DNA of 64,000 nt from Candidatus Ruthturnera sp. Tsphm01. Lineage in GTDB: Bacteria > Pseudomonadota > Gammaproteobacteria > PS1 > Pseudothioglobaceae. Shown here piece after piece: positions 25,859-36,851 of the stretch (the stretch's first letter is position 1; every line of letters starts with the position of its first letter). The notes beneath the pieces were generated by a model. That model saw only the letters and a program-made list of their open reading frames with translations. It made no database searches and was not told the origin of the DNA. The stretch spans positions 873,639 through 937,638 of the forward strand of contig CP125320.1 of the NCBI GenBank assembly GCA_030142985.1. The letters are read 5' to 3'. The position numbers and the translations under genes were made by a program.

Positions 25859-28132
25859 ATGTTTAGAATGCTCATATTTTTGATTTTTATACCCATACTA
25901 ATATGGGCTCATCCTATGAATGAGTTAGAACAAGTTTATCATAATAAAGGCAAAAATTACATACCTAGAACACAGCACCTTGATCAGCAAGGTCGTGCTA
26001 AATTTGTCAATCATCTCATTTTAGCATCCTCACCTTATTTATTGCAACATGCTCATAATCCTGTTAATTGGTATGAGTTCTCAGACGAAGCCTTTGACAA
26101 AGCAAAGCGTGAAAATAAACCTGTTTTTATCTCTATTGGTTACGCCACTTGCCATTGGTGCCACGTGATGGAAGAGGAAAGTTTTGACGACATCGAAGTG
26201 GCAGCATTTCTTAATCAATATTTTATTGCCATTAAAGTGGATCGTGAAATCCGCCCTGATATTGATAACACCTACATGAGTGTATCACAACTGTTAAATG
26301 GCTCTGGCGGCTGGCCACTCAATGCGATCTTACTACCTAATGGCAAGGCATTTTTTGCAGGAACTTATTTTCCTAAAAATCAACTGTTAAATATTTTAGC
26401 GCAAGTACAAAATTTATGGGAAAACAAAGCGGACGAGTTAAGCAAACAAGCAAATAAAATTAGCCAAATGCTTAATCAACCAAAAACAGCATCTCGCCAA
26501 GTTGTTGATGATAATATTGTTGCCAAATCTATTAAAGCTGTGCTGAATGACTTTGATGAGCTTGAAGGTGGGTTTGGGCAAGCGCCAAAATTTCCACATG
26601 AATCTATGTTGCTATTGCTTATCGATGAACAAAGACGAAACCCTAGTGTAGATAAATTAAACGCCATTACAACGACGCTAGATGCGATGGCAAATGGCGG
26701 TTTGTATGATGTTGTCGGTGGTGGTTTTCATCGGTATTCAACGGATAATGCTTGGCTTGTACCACACTTTGAAAAGATGCTATACAACCAAGCACAACTC
26801 TCACTAGTTTATACTCGCGCCTATGCGCTAACAAAAAAACCTTTATATAAGCGCATTTCTAAGCAAACCTTAAATTACACATTAGCAGAAATGCAAGACA
26901 CCAATGGCGGGTTTTTTTCTGCCACTGATGCTGACTCTCAAGGCGAAGAAGGGGTGTTTTTTGTTTGGTCAATTGATGAGTTGGAATCTATTTTTAGTCA
27001 TGAAGAATTAAAGCAATTCAAACAATGGTTTGATTTATCAAGCAATACCAATTTTGAGACAGGTCATATCATTCGCTTTAAAGATATCAATAACGCCAAA
27101 CCAAAAGACAACAAAACAATTAATGCCTTATTAGGTAAGTTACACCAAATTAGAAACAAAAGAGTGCCGCCTCTTACGGATAACAAGATATTACTGTCAT
27201 GGAATGCGCTAATGGTTCGTAGTTTACTTGAAGCAGGTACGATTTTTAATGAAGAAAAATACACCAAATTAGGCATAAATTTAGTCAATTACTTACACAC
27301 TCGTTTCAATAAGAACAATCAACTTTATAGAGTGTTGATTAACTCTAAACTTGGAACTCCTGCCCTATTTGAAGACTACGCTTATTTATCTAATGCTTAT
27401 TTATCTGCGTTTGACCAAACTAATAATAAAAAATGGCTTGATAGAGTTGTTAGCCTTGTTAATATGATGAATGAAAAATTTTGGGATAAAAAATACGGTG
27501 GTTTTAATATAAGCAACAATACAAAATATTTAAGCACGAACCAAAAAGAAGGTTCTGATGGTGCAATTCCCTCTACCAACGCAACAGCTTATAAGGTATT
27601 GACAAAGCTAAGCAATAGAATCAATGTAGATGATTTTAAACAACAGGCAACTCTATTATTAAACACCTTTGCTAAACAAATCAACCAAAATCCAAGTGGC
27701 TATACTTCATTTGTTTTAGGTATCAATAACCAGTTAAATGACGAAGTTGCCTCTATTCAAACGATTTATGATGGGCGTATTCGCGTGCATTCTCGCTTTC
27801 ATAATAATCAGTTATTAATCAACCTTGAACTACAGCCACTTTGGCACATTAATTCTAATCAACCTCTACAAGATGCTTTAATTGCCACCAAAATTGTCAA
27901 TACTGATACTGATTATTGGACGATAAACCACATCACTTACCCGCAAGGTGAATTGGCTGATTTAGGTTTTTCAAAAGAAAAAATTTCTATTTACAAGGGT
28001 AAGATACAAATTAAAGTCGCCCTTACAAATAATACAAAACAATACCGCCCACCAACTTTGCAACTAACCTTGCAAGCCTGTAGCGATAAGGTGTGTCTAG
28101 CACCCGAAACTGTCACCATACGACCCAACTAG
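25859..28132 (+). CDS. exported DUF255 (YyaL/SSP411-like) thioredoxin-domain protein fused to a DsbD-N-like domain
   Basis: A 757-residue protein with an N-terminal signal ([16 protein letters not shown]). The DUF255 thioredoxin-fold block is diagnostic: [20 protein letters not shown] sequence, then ATC98HWC101HVM and [25 protein letters not shown] long alpha/alpha-barrel part follows ([30 protein letters not shown]). The last 130 residues resemble the periplasmic sensor domain of DsbD, ending [15 protein letters not shown] with a cysteine pair near 741 and 746. Cytoplasmic relatives lack export signals and this tail. Role inferred: periplasmic thiol-disulfide work. Confidence 0.8.
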   Translation: MFRMLIFLIFIPILIWAHPMNELEQVYHNKGKNYIPRTQHLDQQGRAKFVNHLILASSPYLLQHAHNPVNWYEFSDEAFDKAKRENKPVFISIGYATCHWCHVMEEESFDDIEVAAFLNQYFIAIKVDREIRPDIDNTYMSVSQLLNGSGGWPLNAILLPNGKAFFAGTYFPKNQLLNILAQVQNLWENKADELSKQANKISQMLNQPKTASRQVVDDNIVAKSIKAVLNDFDELEGGFGQAPKFPHESMLLLLIDEQRRNPSVDKLNAITTTLDAMANGGLYDVVGGGFHRYSTDNAWLVPHFEKMLYNQAQLSLVYTRAYALTKKPLYKRISKQTLNYTLAEMQDTNGGFFSATDADSQGEEGVFFVWSIDELESIFSHEELKQFKQWFDLSSNTNFETGHIIRFKDINNAKPKDNKTINALLGKLHQIRNKRVPPLTDNKILLSWNALMVRSLLEAGTIFNEEKYTKLGINLVNYLHTRFNKNNQLYRVLINSKLGTPALFEDYAYLSNAYLSAFDQTNNKKWLDRVVSLVNMMNEKFWDKKYGGFNISNNTKYLSTNQKEGSDGAIPSTNATAYKVLTKLSNRINVDDFKQQATLLLNTFAKQINQNPSGYTSFVLGINNQLNDEVASIQTIYDGRIRVHSRFHNNQLLINLELQPLWHINSNQPLQDALIATKIVNTDTDYWTINHITYPQGELADLGFSKEKISIYKGKIQIKVALTNNTKQYRPPTLQLTLQACSDKVCLAPETVTIRPN

Positions 28133-28248
28133 AATAGTTTTTAGGTCAAGATAACTTTAAAGGCATAAAAACACAGTAAATTGTTGTTATGTCAATAAAA
28201 AACAAGTATGTAAAACATGCACATATTTCTGAGAATAAATTTAGGTAA

Positions 28249-28794
28249 ATAATTCTGTTATTTTCTGAGGATTTAAGTGCAACTCAAACCTCTCATTTAA
28301 CAAAAATATCAAGACCAACAATTAACAAATATTTGAGTGCAATTAGACTTAGGATTTTAGAAATATCACAACTTCAGTCTGCTCCATTAGTTGGGCAGAT
28401 TGAGGCGGATGAATCTTACTTTAGCGTATGCCACATCCGTGGAAAACGTAGTCGTGACGCCAAAGGTAAAACCGTTGTATTTGGTTTATTAAAACAAGAT
28501 GATAAGGTCTATACAAAAATAGCACCAGATTGTAAAAGTGTTACTCTACAAGGGATTATCAAAGATAAAGCCAGCATTGATAACGTCATCCACTCAGATG
28601 GTTGGCGTGGGTATAATAAACTTGTAGACTTTGGTTATAAGAAGCATTTTAGGGTGCATCATAGCAAGAATGAATTTGCTAGAGGCAATTCACATATTAA
28701 TGGCATAGAATCATTTTAGGGTTATGCTAAAAATAGACTGGTAAAATTTAAAGGCATGGATAAAAAAGATGTTGTGTTACATCTTAAAGAATGA
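28249..28794 (+). pseudogene. IS1595-family (ISXO2-like) transposase remnant
   Basis: The frame reads LLFSEDLSATQTSHLTKIS through the DDE-type core (VGQIEADESYF, KVYTKIAPD, VIHSDGWRGY, HINGIESF). A TAG replaces the expected Trp codon before GYAKNRLVKFKGM, which continues in frame to a stop at 28792. The N-terminal zinc-binding segment of this family is missing, so the copy is also 5' truncated. It is a dead element. Confidence 0.85.
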
Positions 28795-28870
28795 GGGTTT
28801 AGGCTCAATAATTCAAAGCAAATGTAATCCTCCCATTTTTAACCACTGCTAAAAATAGAATTTCCGTTGT

Positions 28871-29668
28871 TTAAATAGCCTCAAGTAGCTTTCTTGGTGG
28901 AATACCACCAATCGAACTATGAGGTCGTTCGTTATTATATACCCACATCCATTGTATTGCTAACGATTGAGCGTGCTCAATCGAATCAAAAATATGCATA
29001 TTCAACCATTCGTTTCTTGCTGTTCTGTTAAATCTTTCTATATAGGCATTTTGGGTTGGTTTGCCTGGTTGTATATACATAAGCTCAATATCCATTGCTT
29101 GTGCCCATTCTCTGAGTATATGAGATATATATTCTGGACCATTATCACATCTGATGGCTTTGGGTTTGCTACGCCATTGAATAAGTTGCTCTAATGATTG
29201 AATCACTCGTTGTGCTGGTAATGAGTGGTCTATTTCAATGCTTAGACACTCTCTGTTGTAATCATCAATCACATTAAAGGTTCTAATTTTTCTACCTGTA
29301 TTTAAAGAGTCTGACATAAAATCCATTGACCAAATTTGATTGATTGTCATTGGTACGCTTAAAGCTTGTGGCTTATCGCGTTTGATTCTTCTTCTAGGCT
29401 TAATCCTAAGATTGAGTTCTAGTTGCCTGTAAATACGATACACACGCTTGTGATTCCACCTAAAACCTTTTATGTTACGTAAATACATAAAGCACAATCC
29501 AAATCCCCATTGCTTGTGTGTTGTGGTTAATCGCAATAACCAATCAGCAATTAGCTCATTCTCGGATGATAACTTTGGCTCGTACCGATAACATGTCTCG
29601 CTGATCTTAAAAGCCTGGCAAGCTAATCGTGCTGTTACTCTGTGTTTATTGATACTCTGCTTGACCAT
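28871..29668 (-). CDS. IS3-family transposase OrfB
   Basis: A 265-residue DDE integrase-like protein. The rve core has the acidic residues in SMDFMSD, RCDNGPEYIS and YIERFNRTAR, followed by NNERPHSSIGGIPP. Its frame is open upstream through VLRPSLRKKM to an A6G slippery run at about 29695-29701, so it is normally made as an OrfAB fusion by -1 frameshifting. Because orfA carries a stop codon, this copy is unlikely to make an active fusion. Confidence 0.88.
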   Translation of the reverse strand: MVKQSINKHRVTARLACQAFKISETCYRYEPKLSSENELIADWLLRLTTTHKQWGFGLCFMYLRNIKGFRWNHKRVYRIYRQLELNLRIKPRRRIKRDKPQALSVPMTINQIWSMDFMSDSLNTGRKIRTFNVIDDYNRECLSIEIDHSLPAQRVIQSLEQLIQWRSKPKAIRCDNGPEYISHILREWAQAMDIELMYIQPGKPTQNAYIERFNRTARNEWLNMHIFDSIEHAQSLAIQWMWVYNNERPHSSIGGIPPRKLLEAI

Positions 29669-29688
29669 CTTCTTACGTAAAGATGGTC

Positions 29689-29955
29689 TTAAAACTTTTT
29701 TGTTAATGCCTCTTGTACAATCATTGCCTTTAAGCGCTCATCGGCGTACATCTTCTTAAGCCTTGTATTCTCTGCTTCAAGTTCTTTAAGTCTAGTTATC
29801 ATTGATGTATCCATGCCGCCATATTTAGCACGCCATTTATAAAAAGTGGCACTGCTCATACTGTGCTCTCTGCATAGTTCAGATACTGGCGTACCTGCTT
29901 GTGCTTAATTAAGAATTTGCATGATTTGTGAATCTGATTTACGTGTTGTTTTCAT
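29689..29955 (-). pseudogene. IS3-family OrfA with internal stop codon
   Basis: An 89-codon frame beginning MKTTRKSDSQIMQILN, then TAA where relatives have a Gln codon, then AQAGTPVSELCREHSMSSAT and a leucine-zipper-like tail (LKELEAENTRLKKMY). The helix-turn-helix DNA-binding part is therefore split by a nonsense mutation at codon 17. Confidence 0.85.
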
Positions 29956-30061
29956 TTGAATCTCCTTATGTTTTGATTATAAGAAAATTCTACTTTTATT
30001 GGGTGTTAATTTTTGGGAGGATTACAAACCCACCCTTGGGTATTAAGCTTAAGGGTAATTT

Positions 30062-31849
30062 TTAGTCAATATGTAAAACTGCTAAAAATGCTTCTTGAGG
30101 GATGTTTACTCTACCCACGCTGCGCATACGTTTTTTGCCTTTTTTCTGCTTGTCAAGTAGTTTGCGTTTGCGTGAAACGTCGCCGCCGTAGCATTTGGCA
30201 GTGACATTTTTTCTGAGTGCTTTTACGTTTGAGCGTGAAATAATTTTAGAACCGATACAAGCTTGAATAGCAACATCAAACATTTGTCTTGGAATAAGTT
30301 CTTTCATCTTTTCAGCCAACTCACGTCCTTTACGCACAGAATCATCTCGGTGAATAATCAGTGCTAACGCATCTACTGGCTCTTGGTTAATCATGATATC
30401 TAGACGAATCAAATCAGCTTCTTGATAGCGCTCAAAATGATAATCCATGGAGGCAAAACCACGTGATACAGATTTTAATCGGTCAAAAAAATCAAGCACA
30501 ACTTCATTGAGTGGTAATTCGTAAATAAGGGACACTTGTCTACCCATATAAGTGATGTTTTTTTGCACGCCACGTTTTTCCACGCACAAATTAATTACCG
30601 CACCTACGTATTCGTCTGTCACTAAGATATTTGCGGTAATAATTGGTTCTCTAAATTCAGCAATACTTTGATTGGCCGGCATTTTTGAGGGACTATCTAC
30701 TCTATAAACAGCGCCTTTAGTGTCAAGAATTTCATAAATAACAGTCGGTGCAGTGGTAATTAAATCAAGGTCGTATTCACGCTCCAAACGCTCTTGAACA
30801 ATTTCCATGTGCAGCAAACCTAAAAATCCAATGCGAAAACCAAAACCCAGTGCGTCTGAATTTTCAGGTTCATATTGCAACGCAGCATCGTTTAGTCGAA
30901 GCTTTGCCAGTGCGTCACGAAACTTCTCGTAATCTTCGCCAGAAATGGGGAAAATACCTGCAAATACACGAGGTTGTACTGGTTTAAAACCTTCCAAAGG
31001 TTCTGATGCAGAATTTTTAGCACCTGTAATGGTGTCTCCCACTGGTGCGCCATCAATGTTTTTAATACTGGCAATTAAAAATCCGACTTCTCCTGCTTTT
31101 AAGCTGTCTGTTTTTTTGCGCTTAGGTGTGAACACACCCACTTCATCTACCAAATGCTCTTCACCATTTGAGAAAATCTTAATTTTTGTTTTAGTCTTAA
31201 TTTCGCCGTCAATCACGCGAATTAAAGACACCACACCTAAGTAGTTATCAAACCAAGAGTCAATGATTAAAGCTTTAATAGGCGCATCAACATCGCCTTT
31301 AGGAGCGGGTATTTTTTCTACAATTTGTTCTAAAATATCCTCAATACCAATGCCTGATTTGGCACTGGCATGAACTGCATCATGCGCCTCAACACCAATT
31401 ACATCTTCAATTTCATCCACCACACGCTCAGGGTCTGCCGCTGGCAAGTCAATCTTATTAAGTACAGGTACAACTTCTAAATCTTGGTCTAGTGCCGTAT
31501 AGCAATTTGCAACCGTTTGCGCCTCAACCCCTTGTGATGCATCAACAATAAGCAACGCACCCTCACAAGCAGAAAGTGAGCGAGAGACTTCATAAGAAAA
31601 ATCCACATGACCAGGTGTGTCAATAAAATTCAATTGATAAGTTTCACCATTTCTAGCATGATAATCAAGTGTGACACTTTGAGATTTAATGGTAATACCG
31701 CGCTCTTTTTCAATGTCCATAGAATCCAGAACTTGCGCCGACATTTCCCGATCACTCAAACCACCGCAAAACTGAATAAAGCAATCAGCAATGGTTGATT
31801 TGCCGTGGTCAATATGAGCAATAATTGAAAAATTACGAATGTTTTTCAT
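30062..31849 (-). CDS. lepA: elongation factor 4 (LepA)
   Basis: Ribosome-associated GTPase of 595 residues. G-domain motifs are [17 protein letters not shown] and NKIDLP, and the family-specific C-terminal domain has [25 protein letters not shown]. In E. coli lepA and lepB are cotranscribed; here lepB lies about 14 kb away. It is divergent from bcp across a 40-base gap. The IS3 element ends 35 bases beyond its stop. Confidence 0.97.
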   Translation of the reverse strand: MKNIRNFSIIAHIDHGKSTIADCFIQFCGGLSDREMSAQVLDSMDIEKERGITIKSQSVTLDYHARNGETYQLNFIDTPGHVDFSYEVSRSLSACEGALLIVDASQGVEAQTVANCYTALDQDLEVVPVLNKIDLPAADPERVVDEIEDVIGVEAHDAVHASAKSGIGIEDILEQIVEKIPAPKGDVDAPIKALIIDSWFDNYLGVVSLIRVIDGEIKTKTKIKIFSNGEEHLVDEVGVFTPKRKKTDSLKAGEVGFLIASIKNIDGAPVGDTITGAKNSASEPLEGFKPVQPRVFAGIFPISGEDYEKFRDALAKLRLNDAALQYEPENSDALGFGFRIGFLGLLHMEIVQERLEREYDLDLITTAPTVIYEILDTKGAVYRVDSPSKMPANQSIAEFREPIITANILVTDEYVGAVINLCVEKRGVQKNITYMGRQVSLIYELPLNEVVLDFFDRLKSVSRGFASMDYHFERYQEADLIRLDIMINQEPVDALALIIHRDDSVRKGRELAEKMKELIPRQMFDVAIQACIGSKIISRSNVKALRKNVTAKCYGGDVSRKRKLLDKQKKGKKRMRSVGRVNIPQEAFLAVLHID

Positions 31850-31889
31850 GTGATAAAATAGATTTTTTTAAGCACGTCATTATACAGCC

Positions 31890-32339
31890 ATGAATAAACT
31901 TCAACCAATTACCTGCACCGCTACAAGTGATTTAGAAATAAACATTCCAGATACTCAAGGACACAACATTGTCTTGTATTTTTATCCCAAAGATGCCACC
32001 CCAGGGTGCACCACTGAAGGACAAGATTTTAGAGATAATCATCAAGCTTTTGTAGATGCCAATACGGTGATTTATGGTGTTTCAAAAGATGATTTAACCA
32101 AACACGAAAAATTTAAAGACAAGCAAAATTTCCCTTTTGAATTGATTACTGATGTTGATGGCACTTTGTGCGAATTGTTTAATGTCTGGCAGTTAAAAAA
32201 GTTTATGGGGCGTGAGTACATGGGTATTGTGCGTTCTACTTTTTTGATTGATGCTGATGGCAACATCTTAAAACATTGGGATAAAGTTAAGATCAAAGGT
32301 CATGCTGAGGAAGTTTTAGCTTATTTGCAAACACTATGA
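31890..32339 (+). CDS. bcp: thioredoxin-dependent peroxiredoxin Bcp/PrxQ
   Basis: Reduces hydroperoxides. It is 149 residues with the peroxidatic cysteine in [17 protein letters not shown]. The resolving cysteine found five residues later in E. coli Bcp is absent (position occupied in TTEGQ). The only other cysteine is in DGTLCELF, so this is either a 1-Cys type or one with an unusual resolving pair. Its stop overlaps the ubiG start by 4 bases. Confidence 0.92.
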   Translation: MNKLQPITCTATSDLEINIPDTQGHNIVLYFYPKDATPGCTTEGQDFRDNHQAFVDANTVIYGVSKDDLTKHEKFKDKQNFPFELITDVDGTLCELFNVWQLKKFMGREYMGIVRSTFLIDADGNILKHWDKVKIKGHAEEVLAYLQTL

Positions 32340-33034
32340 GCAACGTAGATTTTAACGAAATTGATAAATTCTCCGCCCTAGCATCACGCTGGTGGGATAA
32401 AAACTCTGAATTTAAACCTCTGCATGATATTAATCCACTCAGGCTAAATTATATCAAACAGCAGTGTAGCGGCTCACTCAAGAATAAAAAAATCCTTGAC
32501 GTTGGCTGTGGTGGTGGCATCTTAGCAGAATCTCTTGCTTTAGAAGGTGCGATTGTAACAGGCATTGATATGGCAGAAGCTTCTCTTGAAGTTGCCAAAT
32601 TGCACTTGCTTGAGTCAGGTTTAGAAGTAGATTATCAAAAAATTCCCGTGGAAGAATTTGCCGAGCAACACACCGAAAAATTTGATGTTGTTACTTGCTT
32701 AGAAATGCTGGAGCACGTGCCAGATCCAAGCTCTATTATTAAATCCTGCGCAATACTCGTCAAACCAGGTGGACAAGTTTTTTTCTCAACCATTAATCGC
32801 AATACTAAATCTTATTTATTTGCGATTATTGGTGCTGAATATATTCTTAAACTGTTACCACAAGGCACTCATGATTGGGATAAATTTATCCAACCCAGTG
32901 AAATAGACGAGTGGGCAAGGCAATCCAAGTTGTCTCTTAAAGGTATGATTGGTATGATTTACAACCCATTTACTAAGACATATAAATTAGCAGATGATGT
33001 CAGTGTTAATTATTTATGTTTTTATCAAAAATAA
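32336..33034 (+). CDS. ubiG: ubiquinone biosynthesis O-methyltransferase UbiG
   Basis: Performs both O-methylations in ubiquinone synthesis. It is 232 residues, with the N-terminal [25 protein letters not shown] block, the SAM-binding glycine motif [15 protein letters not shown], the acidic end of beta-2 (GIDMAEASL), and [10 protein letters not shown]. Presence of ubiG implies an aerobic-type ubiquinone pool. It is translationally coupled to bcp. Confidence 0.96.
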   Translation: MSNVDFNEIDKFSALASRWWDKNSEFKPLHDINPLRLNYIKQQCSGSLKNKKILDVGCGGGILAESLALEGAIVTGIDMAEASLEVAKLHLLESGLEVDYQKIPVEEFAEQHTEKFDVVTCLEMLEHVPDPSSIIKSCAILVKPGGQVFFSTINRNTKSYLFAIIGAEYILKLLPQGTHDWDKFIQPSEIDEWARQSKLSLKGMIGMIYNPFTKTYKLADDVSVNYLCFYQK

Positions 33035-33046
33035 ATTTTACCTAGT

Positions 33047-33397
33047 ATGGAAATAATAACCAGCACAAAATTAGAAAAAATCCTATCTAAGCATAAGCTA
33101 ATACTAAGCGCCTTACTACTAACATTAAACTTACAAATCAACGCACTTTCACCCAACGAAATGCTGATAATTATTGGCGTGGTAAAATATTACAATGAAA
33201 ACTGTAGTGGGTTAAATTCAGCAGGGTCTCAACGAATGAACAAAGGCTTAAAACGCTTTAAAATGTATAAAACGCCTATACTTGTATTAGAGCAACACCC
33301 TCTAGCCATATCTAGTTATCAAACCGCAGAAAAATTTGGTTGTTCTGGCACTAAGAATGAGGCTTATAAAGCAGGGTTTGGTCAATATATCAATTAG
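33047..33397 (+). CDS. small exported protein of unknown function
   Basis: A 116-residue protein with a hydrophobic N-terminal segment (KLILSALLLTLNLQINA) that looks like a signal peptide, and a mature part with two cysteines (NENCSGL and FGCSGT) that could form a disulfide. It starts 12 bases after ubiG and overlaps the end of the convergent acpS by 4 bases. No family is recognised. Tight packing between known genes supports it as a real gene. Confidence 0.6.
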   Translation: MEIITSTKLEKILSKHKLILSALLLTLNLQINALSPNEMLIIIGVVKYYNENCSGLNSAGSQRMNKGLKRFKMYKTPILVLEQHPLAISSYQTAEKFGCSGTKNEAYKAGFGQYIN

Positions 33398-33777
33398 TTT
33401 TCTGTTTCTAAAACTACAAACGCCACAGCGTTAAATTTTTCATCTGACAAACTAAGATGCGCCTGTTTAATGTTTTTATTCACAAGGTATAAGCGTAATT
33501 TTTCGCTGGGAATAAAATACGGCTTGCCGTTTTCATTATTACGTACGGTTAAATCTTGAAAACTAACAATCTTACCAATACCTGTACCCAAAGCCTTTGC
33601 AAAAGCCTCTTTAGCGGCAAAACGTTTAGCGCAATAAGCGGCGTTATCGCCTTTATTGGCGAATAAGGCTTGTTCGTGTTCGGACAACACACGCCTTACA
33701 AAGCCTTGTTTGTTTTTGCTTAATATATGCTCAACACGTTTGATGTTAATAATATCAGTGCCTACGCCATAAATCAT
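33394..33777 (-). CDS. acpS: holo-[acyl-carrier-protein] synthase AcpS
   Basis: Transfers 4'-phosphopantetheine from CoA to acyl carrier protein. It is 127 residues with the N-terminal [16 protein letters not shown] (metal-binding Asp) and the [17 protein letters not shown] motif. The C-terminal [15 protein letters not shown] block is typical. Its start overlaps the pdxJ stop by 4 bases, the usual pdxJ-acpS pairing. Confidence 0.96.
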   Translation of the reverse strand: MIYGVGTDIINIKRVEHILSKNKQGFVRRVLSEHEQALFANKGDNAAYCAKRFAAKEAFAKALGTGIGKIVSFQDLTVRNNENGKPYFIPSEKLRLYLVNKNIKQAHLSLSDEKFNAVAFVVLETEN

Positions 33778-34499
33778 AATCTTGCCTCTAGCATTAATGT
33801 TTTCATCTCACGAGTGGCGACCTCAAGCCCGACAAACACGGCTCTGGCAATAATTGAATGCCCGATATTAAGCTCAACAATTTCGGGTAATTTAGCAATA
33901 GCAACTGTGTTTTCCAAGGTTAACCCATGTCCTGCATTGACTTGCAGATCAATTGAGTGTGCATAAGTGGTCATGGTTTTAATTTTTTCAAGTTCTACTA
34001 GTTGTGCCTTATCAGTTGCGTTGGCATAGTGCCCAGTATGCAGCTCAATCACAGGCGCACCACACTCGCGTGCCGCATCAATTTGATCCTTTTGTGCGTC
34101 AACAAATAAAGAGACAATAATTTGTGACTCACTCAAACATAGGCAAACGTCTTTCATTCTGGGTATTTGTGATGCTACATCAAGCCCACCTTCGGTGGTT
34201 AACTCCTCACGCTTTTCAGGTACAAGACAACAATTCTGAGGTTTAACTTTGCTAGCAATGGCAATCATTTCATCTATTGCTGCCATTTCTAGGTTCATTT
34301 TTGTAGTGAGTTGATTGCGTAGAATTTCAACATCAGCATCTTGAATATGGCGTCTGTCTTCACGTAAATGTAGCGTGATGCTATCTGCGCCTGATTTTTC
34401 ACACAATAAAGCTGCCTCTATCGGCGAGGGGTAGTTTGTACCTCTGGCCTGTCTAATGGTAGCGATATGATCAATGTTAATTCCTAAATAAATACTCAT
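33774..34499 (-). CDS. pdxJ: pyridoxine 5'-phosphate synthase PdxJ
   Basis: Condenses 3-amino-2-oxopropyl phosphate with deoxyxylulose 5-phosphate in vitamin B6 synthesis. It is 241 residues, a TIM barrel with [34 protein letters not shown] and VNAGHGL. Order recO-pdxJ-acpS matches many gammaproteobacteria. A 5-base gap separates it from recO. Confidence 0.97.
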   Translation of the reverse strand: MSIYLGINIDHIATIRQARGTNYPSPIEAALLCEKSGADSITLHLREDRRHIQDADVEILRNQLTTKMNLEMAAIDEMIAIASKVKPQNCCLVPEKREELTTEGGLDVASQIPRMKDVCLCLSESQIIVSLFVDAQKDQIDAARECGAPVIELHTGHYANATDKAQLVELEKIKTMTTYAHSIDLQVNAGHGLTLENTVAIAKLPEIVELNIGHSIIARAVFVGLEVATREMKTLMLEARL

Positions 34500-34504
34500 T
34501 GTTT

Positions 34505-35197
34505 TTATGGTTTAGTAAAAAATAAAGACCGACTTTTTAAGGGCTTATCGCCCAAAATAAAACTTAAGCGCTGTCTGTTCAAATCACGACAAACTTTTAA
34601 TTGTTGTAAGTCTGGTCTGTTTTCAATTGTCTCTAGTAGCAATTGATTGATTAATTTTCCTGATATTTTACCCAAAGAATTGGGGGAGAATCCTGCTTGG
34701 GATTGATGTTCATAATAACCATTTAGGTTAATTTCATTGCCATTAATATCAGTTTCAAAATCAATACCATAACCCAACTCAGCCAATAAATTGTTTTCAA
34801 ATATCCTTAAATGCCAACGCCTAGCGCTTTGCTTTAAACACCCCGCTTGACTCATAAATTGCTGATAGTGTTTAAATAGTCTAGAGTGCGGGTCTTGCTC
34901 ATGCAATAATCTTGATATTAACTCGTTTACATACATACCCAATATCAATTCTTCGCCCTTAAAATTTCTAGGCATATCATCAATCTCCCAATGACTTAAC
35001 GCCTTTAACTCACCCCTACCTGAGAATGAAATACTTAAATGTTGAAACATCTGAATATGAGTTTTTGAACCTCTAAGACCCCTACCAACCAAGCGAATTT
35101 TGCCAAAATCACGGGTAAAAAAATCAAGTAGCAGTGATGAATCTTTAAAAGCCCGGCGATGAATTAAAAAAGCAGGCGTTAATTCAACTTTAGTCAT
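34505..35197 (-). CDS. recO: DNA repair protein RecO
   Basis: Promotes RecA loading with RecR and anneals SSB-coated DNA. It is 230 residues. The OB-fold N-terminus reads [37 protein letters not shown], and the helical C-terminus includes [13 protein letters not shown]. Zinc-finger cysteines are absent, as in many gammaproteobacterial members. Its start overlaps the end of era by 8 bases, the conserved era-recO junction. Confidence 0.93.
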   Translation of the reverse strand: MTKVELTPAFLIHRRAFKDSSLLLDFFTRDFGKIRLVGRGLRGSKTHIQMFQHLSISFSGRGELKALSHWEIDDMPRNFKGEELILGMYVNELISRLLHEQDPHSRLFKHYQQFMSQAGCLKQSARRWHLRIFENNLLAELGYGIDFETDINGNEINLNGYYEHQSQAGFSPNSLGKISGKLINQLLLETIENRPDLQQLKVCRDLNRQRLSFILGDKPLKSRSLFFTKP

Positions 35198-36116
35198 ATC
35201 CTAAAGAGGCTAATGCACGCTTATCGTCAGACCAGCCCTGTTTAACCTTAACCCAAAGCTTTAAGAATACTTTTCTATCTAAAAATCCTTCGATACTTTT
35301 TCGTGCTTCAGTGCCAATCAGTTTGAGCATGCTACCTTTGTTACCAATAACGATATTTTTTTGCGAGGCTTTGTCAACAAAAATACGGGCAGAAATTCGC
35401 TGTAGGTTACCTTCTTGTTCAAATTGTTCAATTTCAACGGTTAAATCATAAGGTAATTCGTCTTCTAAATGGCGCATGAGTTTTTCTCGAATAAATTCAG
35501 CAACAATAAATTTTTCACTTCTGTCGGTTATATAATCAGCATCAAAAATAAGAGTTTGTTTTGGTAAATATTGCAAAACTAATTGACGCAATGCGCGGGT
35601 ATCATTTTTTTTAAATGCTGACAAGGGGAATAAATCTGTTGGCTGATATTTTTGAGAAACTTTGTCTAAAAATGGCAATACCTCTTGCGTAGATTTTAGT
35701 TTATCAATTTTGTTAATACATAAAATAACAGGCACCTCTACTCGAGTGATATGCTCCAAAACTCTTGAATCCTCTTTGGTCCATTTGCCTACTTCTGTTA
35801 GCCACAAAATAACATCTACATCTGCTATGGTTGAACTGGCTGCTCTGTTCATATAAGAATTAATGGCTTTGGAGTTACCCATATGAATGCCTGGCGTATC
35901 CACAAATACCATTTGATAATCATCAGTTGTGTCAATAGCGTGAATACGATGGCGCGTGGTTTGCGGACGATGCGAAGTGATGGATAATTTCTGCCCAATT
36001 AATTCATTAATAAGCGTAGATTTACCAACATTAGGACGCCCAACAACTGCAATAAAACCTGACTTAAAATTTGGCTTAGTGGTTTCATTACTCGTTTTAA
36101 GTTGTTTAGGATTCAT
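35190..36116 (-). CDS. era: GTPase Era
   Basis: Assembly GTPase for the 30S subunit. G motifs are GRPNVGKSTL (G1), DTPGIH (G3) and NKIDKL (G4), followed by a KH domain with IVIGNKGSMLKLIG. The start MNPKQLKTSNE at 36116 follows the rnc stop by 2 bases and is preferred over a longer frame to 36152 that overlaps rnc. The product is 308 residues. rnc-era-recO-pdxJ-acpS is a conserved operon. Confidence 0.96.
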   Translation of the reverse strand: MNPKQLKTSNETTKPNFKSGFIAVVGRPNVGKSTLINELIGQKLSITSHRPQTTRHRIHAIDTTDDYQMVFVDTPGIHMGNSKAINSYMNRAASSTIADVDVILWLTEVGKWTKEDSRVLEHITRVEVPVILCINKIDKLKSTQEVLPFLDKVSQKYQPTDLFPLSAFKKNDTRALRQLVLQYLPKQTLIFDADYITDRSEKFIVAEFIREKLMRHLEDELPYDLTVEIEQFEQEGNLQRISARIFVDKASQKNIVIGNKGSMLKLIGTEARKSIEGFLDRKVFLKLWVKVKQGWSDDKRALASLGYD

Positions 36117-36118
36117 GA

Positions 36119-36778
36119 TTATTTTAGTTTTTTTAACAAGGTTTGTGCGCAAGATTGTTCTGCTTTTTTAATGCTTTTAGCAGATTGGCTAACTTGCAAG
36201 TTTTGATCCTTTAAAAGGCAATTTATTGTAAATATTGCATTGTGATCTTTGCCTGTTGTATCAGTAAGTTCATATTTTGGTAAAATGTTGCCACGCTTTT
36301 GTAAGTATTCTTGTAATTGTGTTTTTGGGTCTTTTAGTGAATTATCTAGGCTGATATTGCTTAATAACGCTTCAAAAAGACCCAAGATAACTGTGTTTGT
36401 GGTTTCAAAATTAGAATCTAATAACACTGCACCAAAGATTGCCTCAACAGTATCTGCCTGAATAGATTCGCGTCTATAACCACCGCTTTTTAACTCACCA
36501 GAACCTAAAATCAAACTGTTTGATAGGTCTAATGCAACACCTAACTGCGCTAAGGTTTGACCTCTAACTAAGTGTGATCTTAACCGGGATAGTTTACCTT
36601 CGTCAATATGAGGAAAACGCTGATAAAGCTCTTTCGAGATTACCACGCCCAAAATACTATCGCCTAAAAATTCTAAACGTTCGTTATTGTTTTTGCCTAT
36701 AGAACAATGAGTTAAGGCAAGTTTTAACAAAGACAAATCTTTAAATTGGTAATTAATTTTCTTTTGTAATTTTTCCAT
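36119..36778 (-). CDS. rnc: ribonuclease III
   Basis: Cuts double-stranded RNA in rRNA maturation. It is 219 residues. The catalytic signature is NERLEFLGDSILG near residue 38, with the second acidic pair in ADTVEAIFGAVLLD. The C-terminal double-stranded RNA-binding domain starts DPKTQLQEYLQKRG. lepB does not precede it, unlike in E. coli. It is divergent from the Cas6-like gene. Confidence 0.96.
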   Translation of the reverse strand: MEKLQKKINYQFKDLSLLKLALTHCSIGKNNNERLEFLGDSILGVVISKELYQRFPHIDEGKLSRLRSHLVRGQTLAQLGVALDLSNSLILGSGELKSGGYRRESIQADTVEAIFGAVLLDSNFETTNTVILGLFEALLSNISLDNSLKDPKTQLQEYLQKRGNILPKYELTDTTGKDHNAIFTINCLLKDQNLQVSQSAKSIKKAEQSCAQTLLKKLK

Positions 36779-36851
36779 TACTTTGTATCAGCCTTTACAA
36801 ACGAACAATGTGTTTATAATACGTTCTTATTATAACTTTAAGCCTTTTTTT

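Larger units (their letters stand above)
28823..30026 (-). mobile_element. IS3-family (IS407-group-like) insertion sequence
   Basis: The element is bounded by imperfect inverted repeats that start TGTAATCCTCCCA at both ends and share AATAGAATTTC and AGTAGAATTTTC further in. It is 1204 bp and holds overlapping orfA and orfB on the minus strand. No clear target duplication is visible beside the ends (flanks AAA and AAC), so the insertion may be old or one flank rearranged. Confidence 0.85.

Noticed and set aside
28823..30026. Target duplication for the IS3-family element
   Set aside because: Flanking bases do not give a convincing 3-5 bp repeat on both sides.
30027..30061. Intrinsic terminator after lepA
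   Set aside because: A short ACCCTT/AAGGGT pairing exists, but the strand orientation and lack of a minus-strand T-run make it unconvincing.
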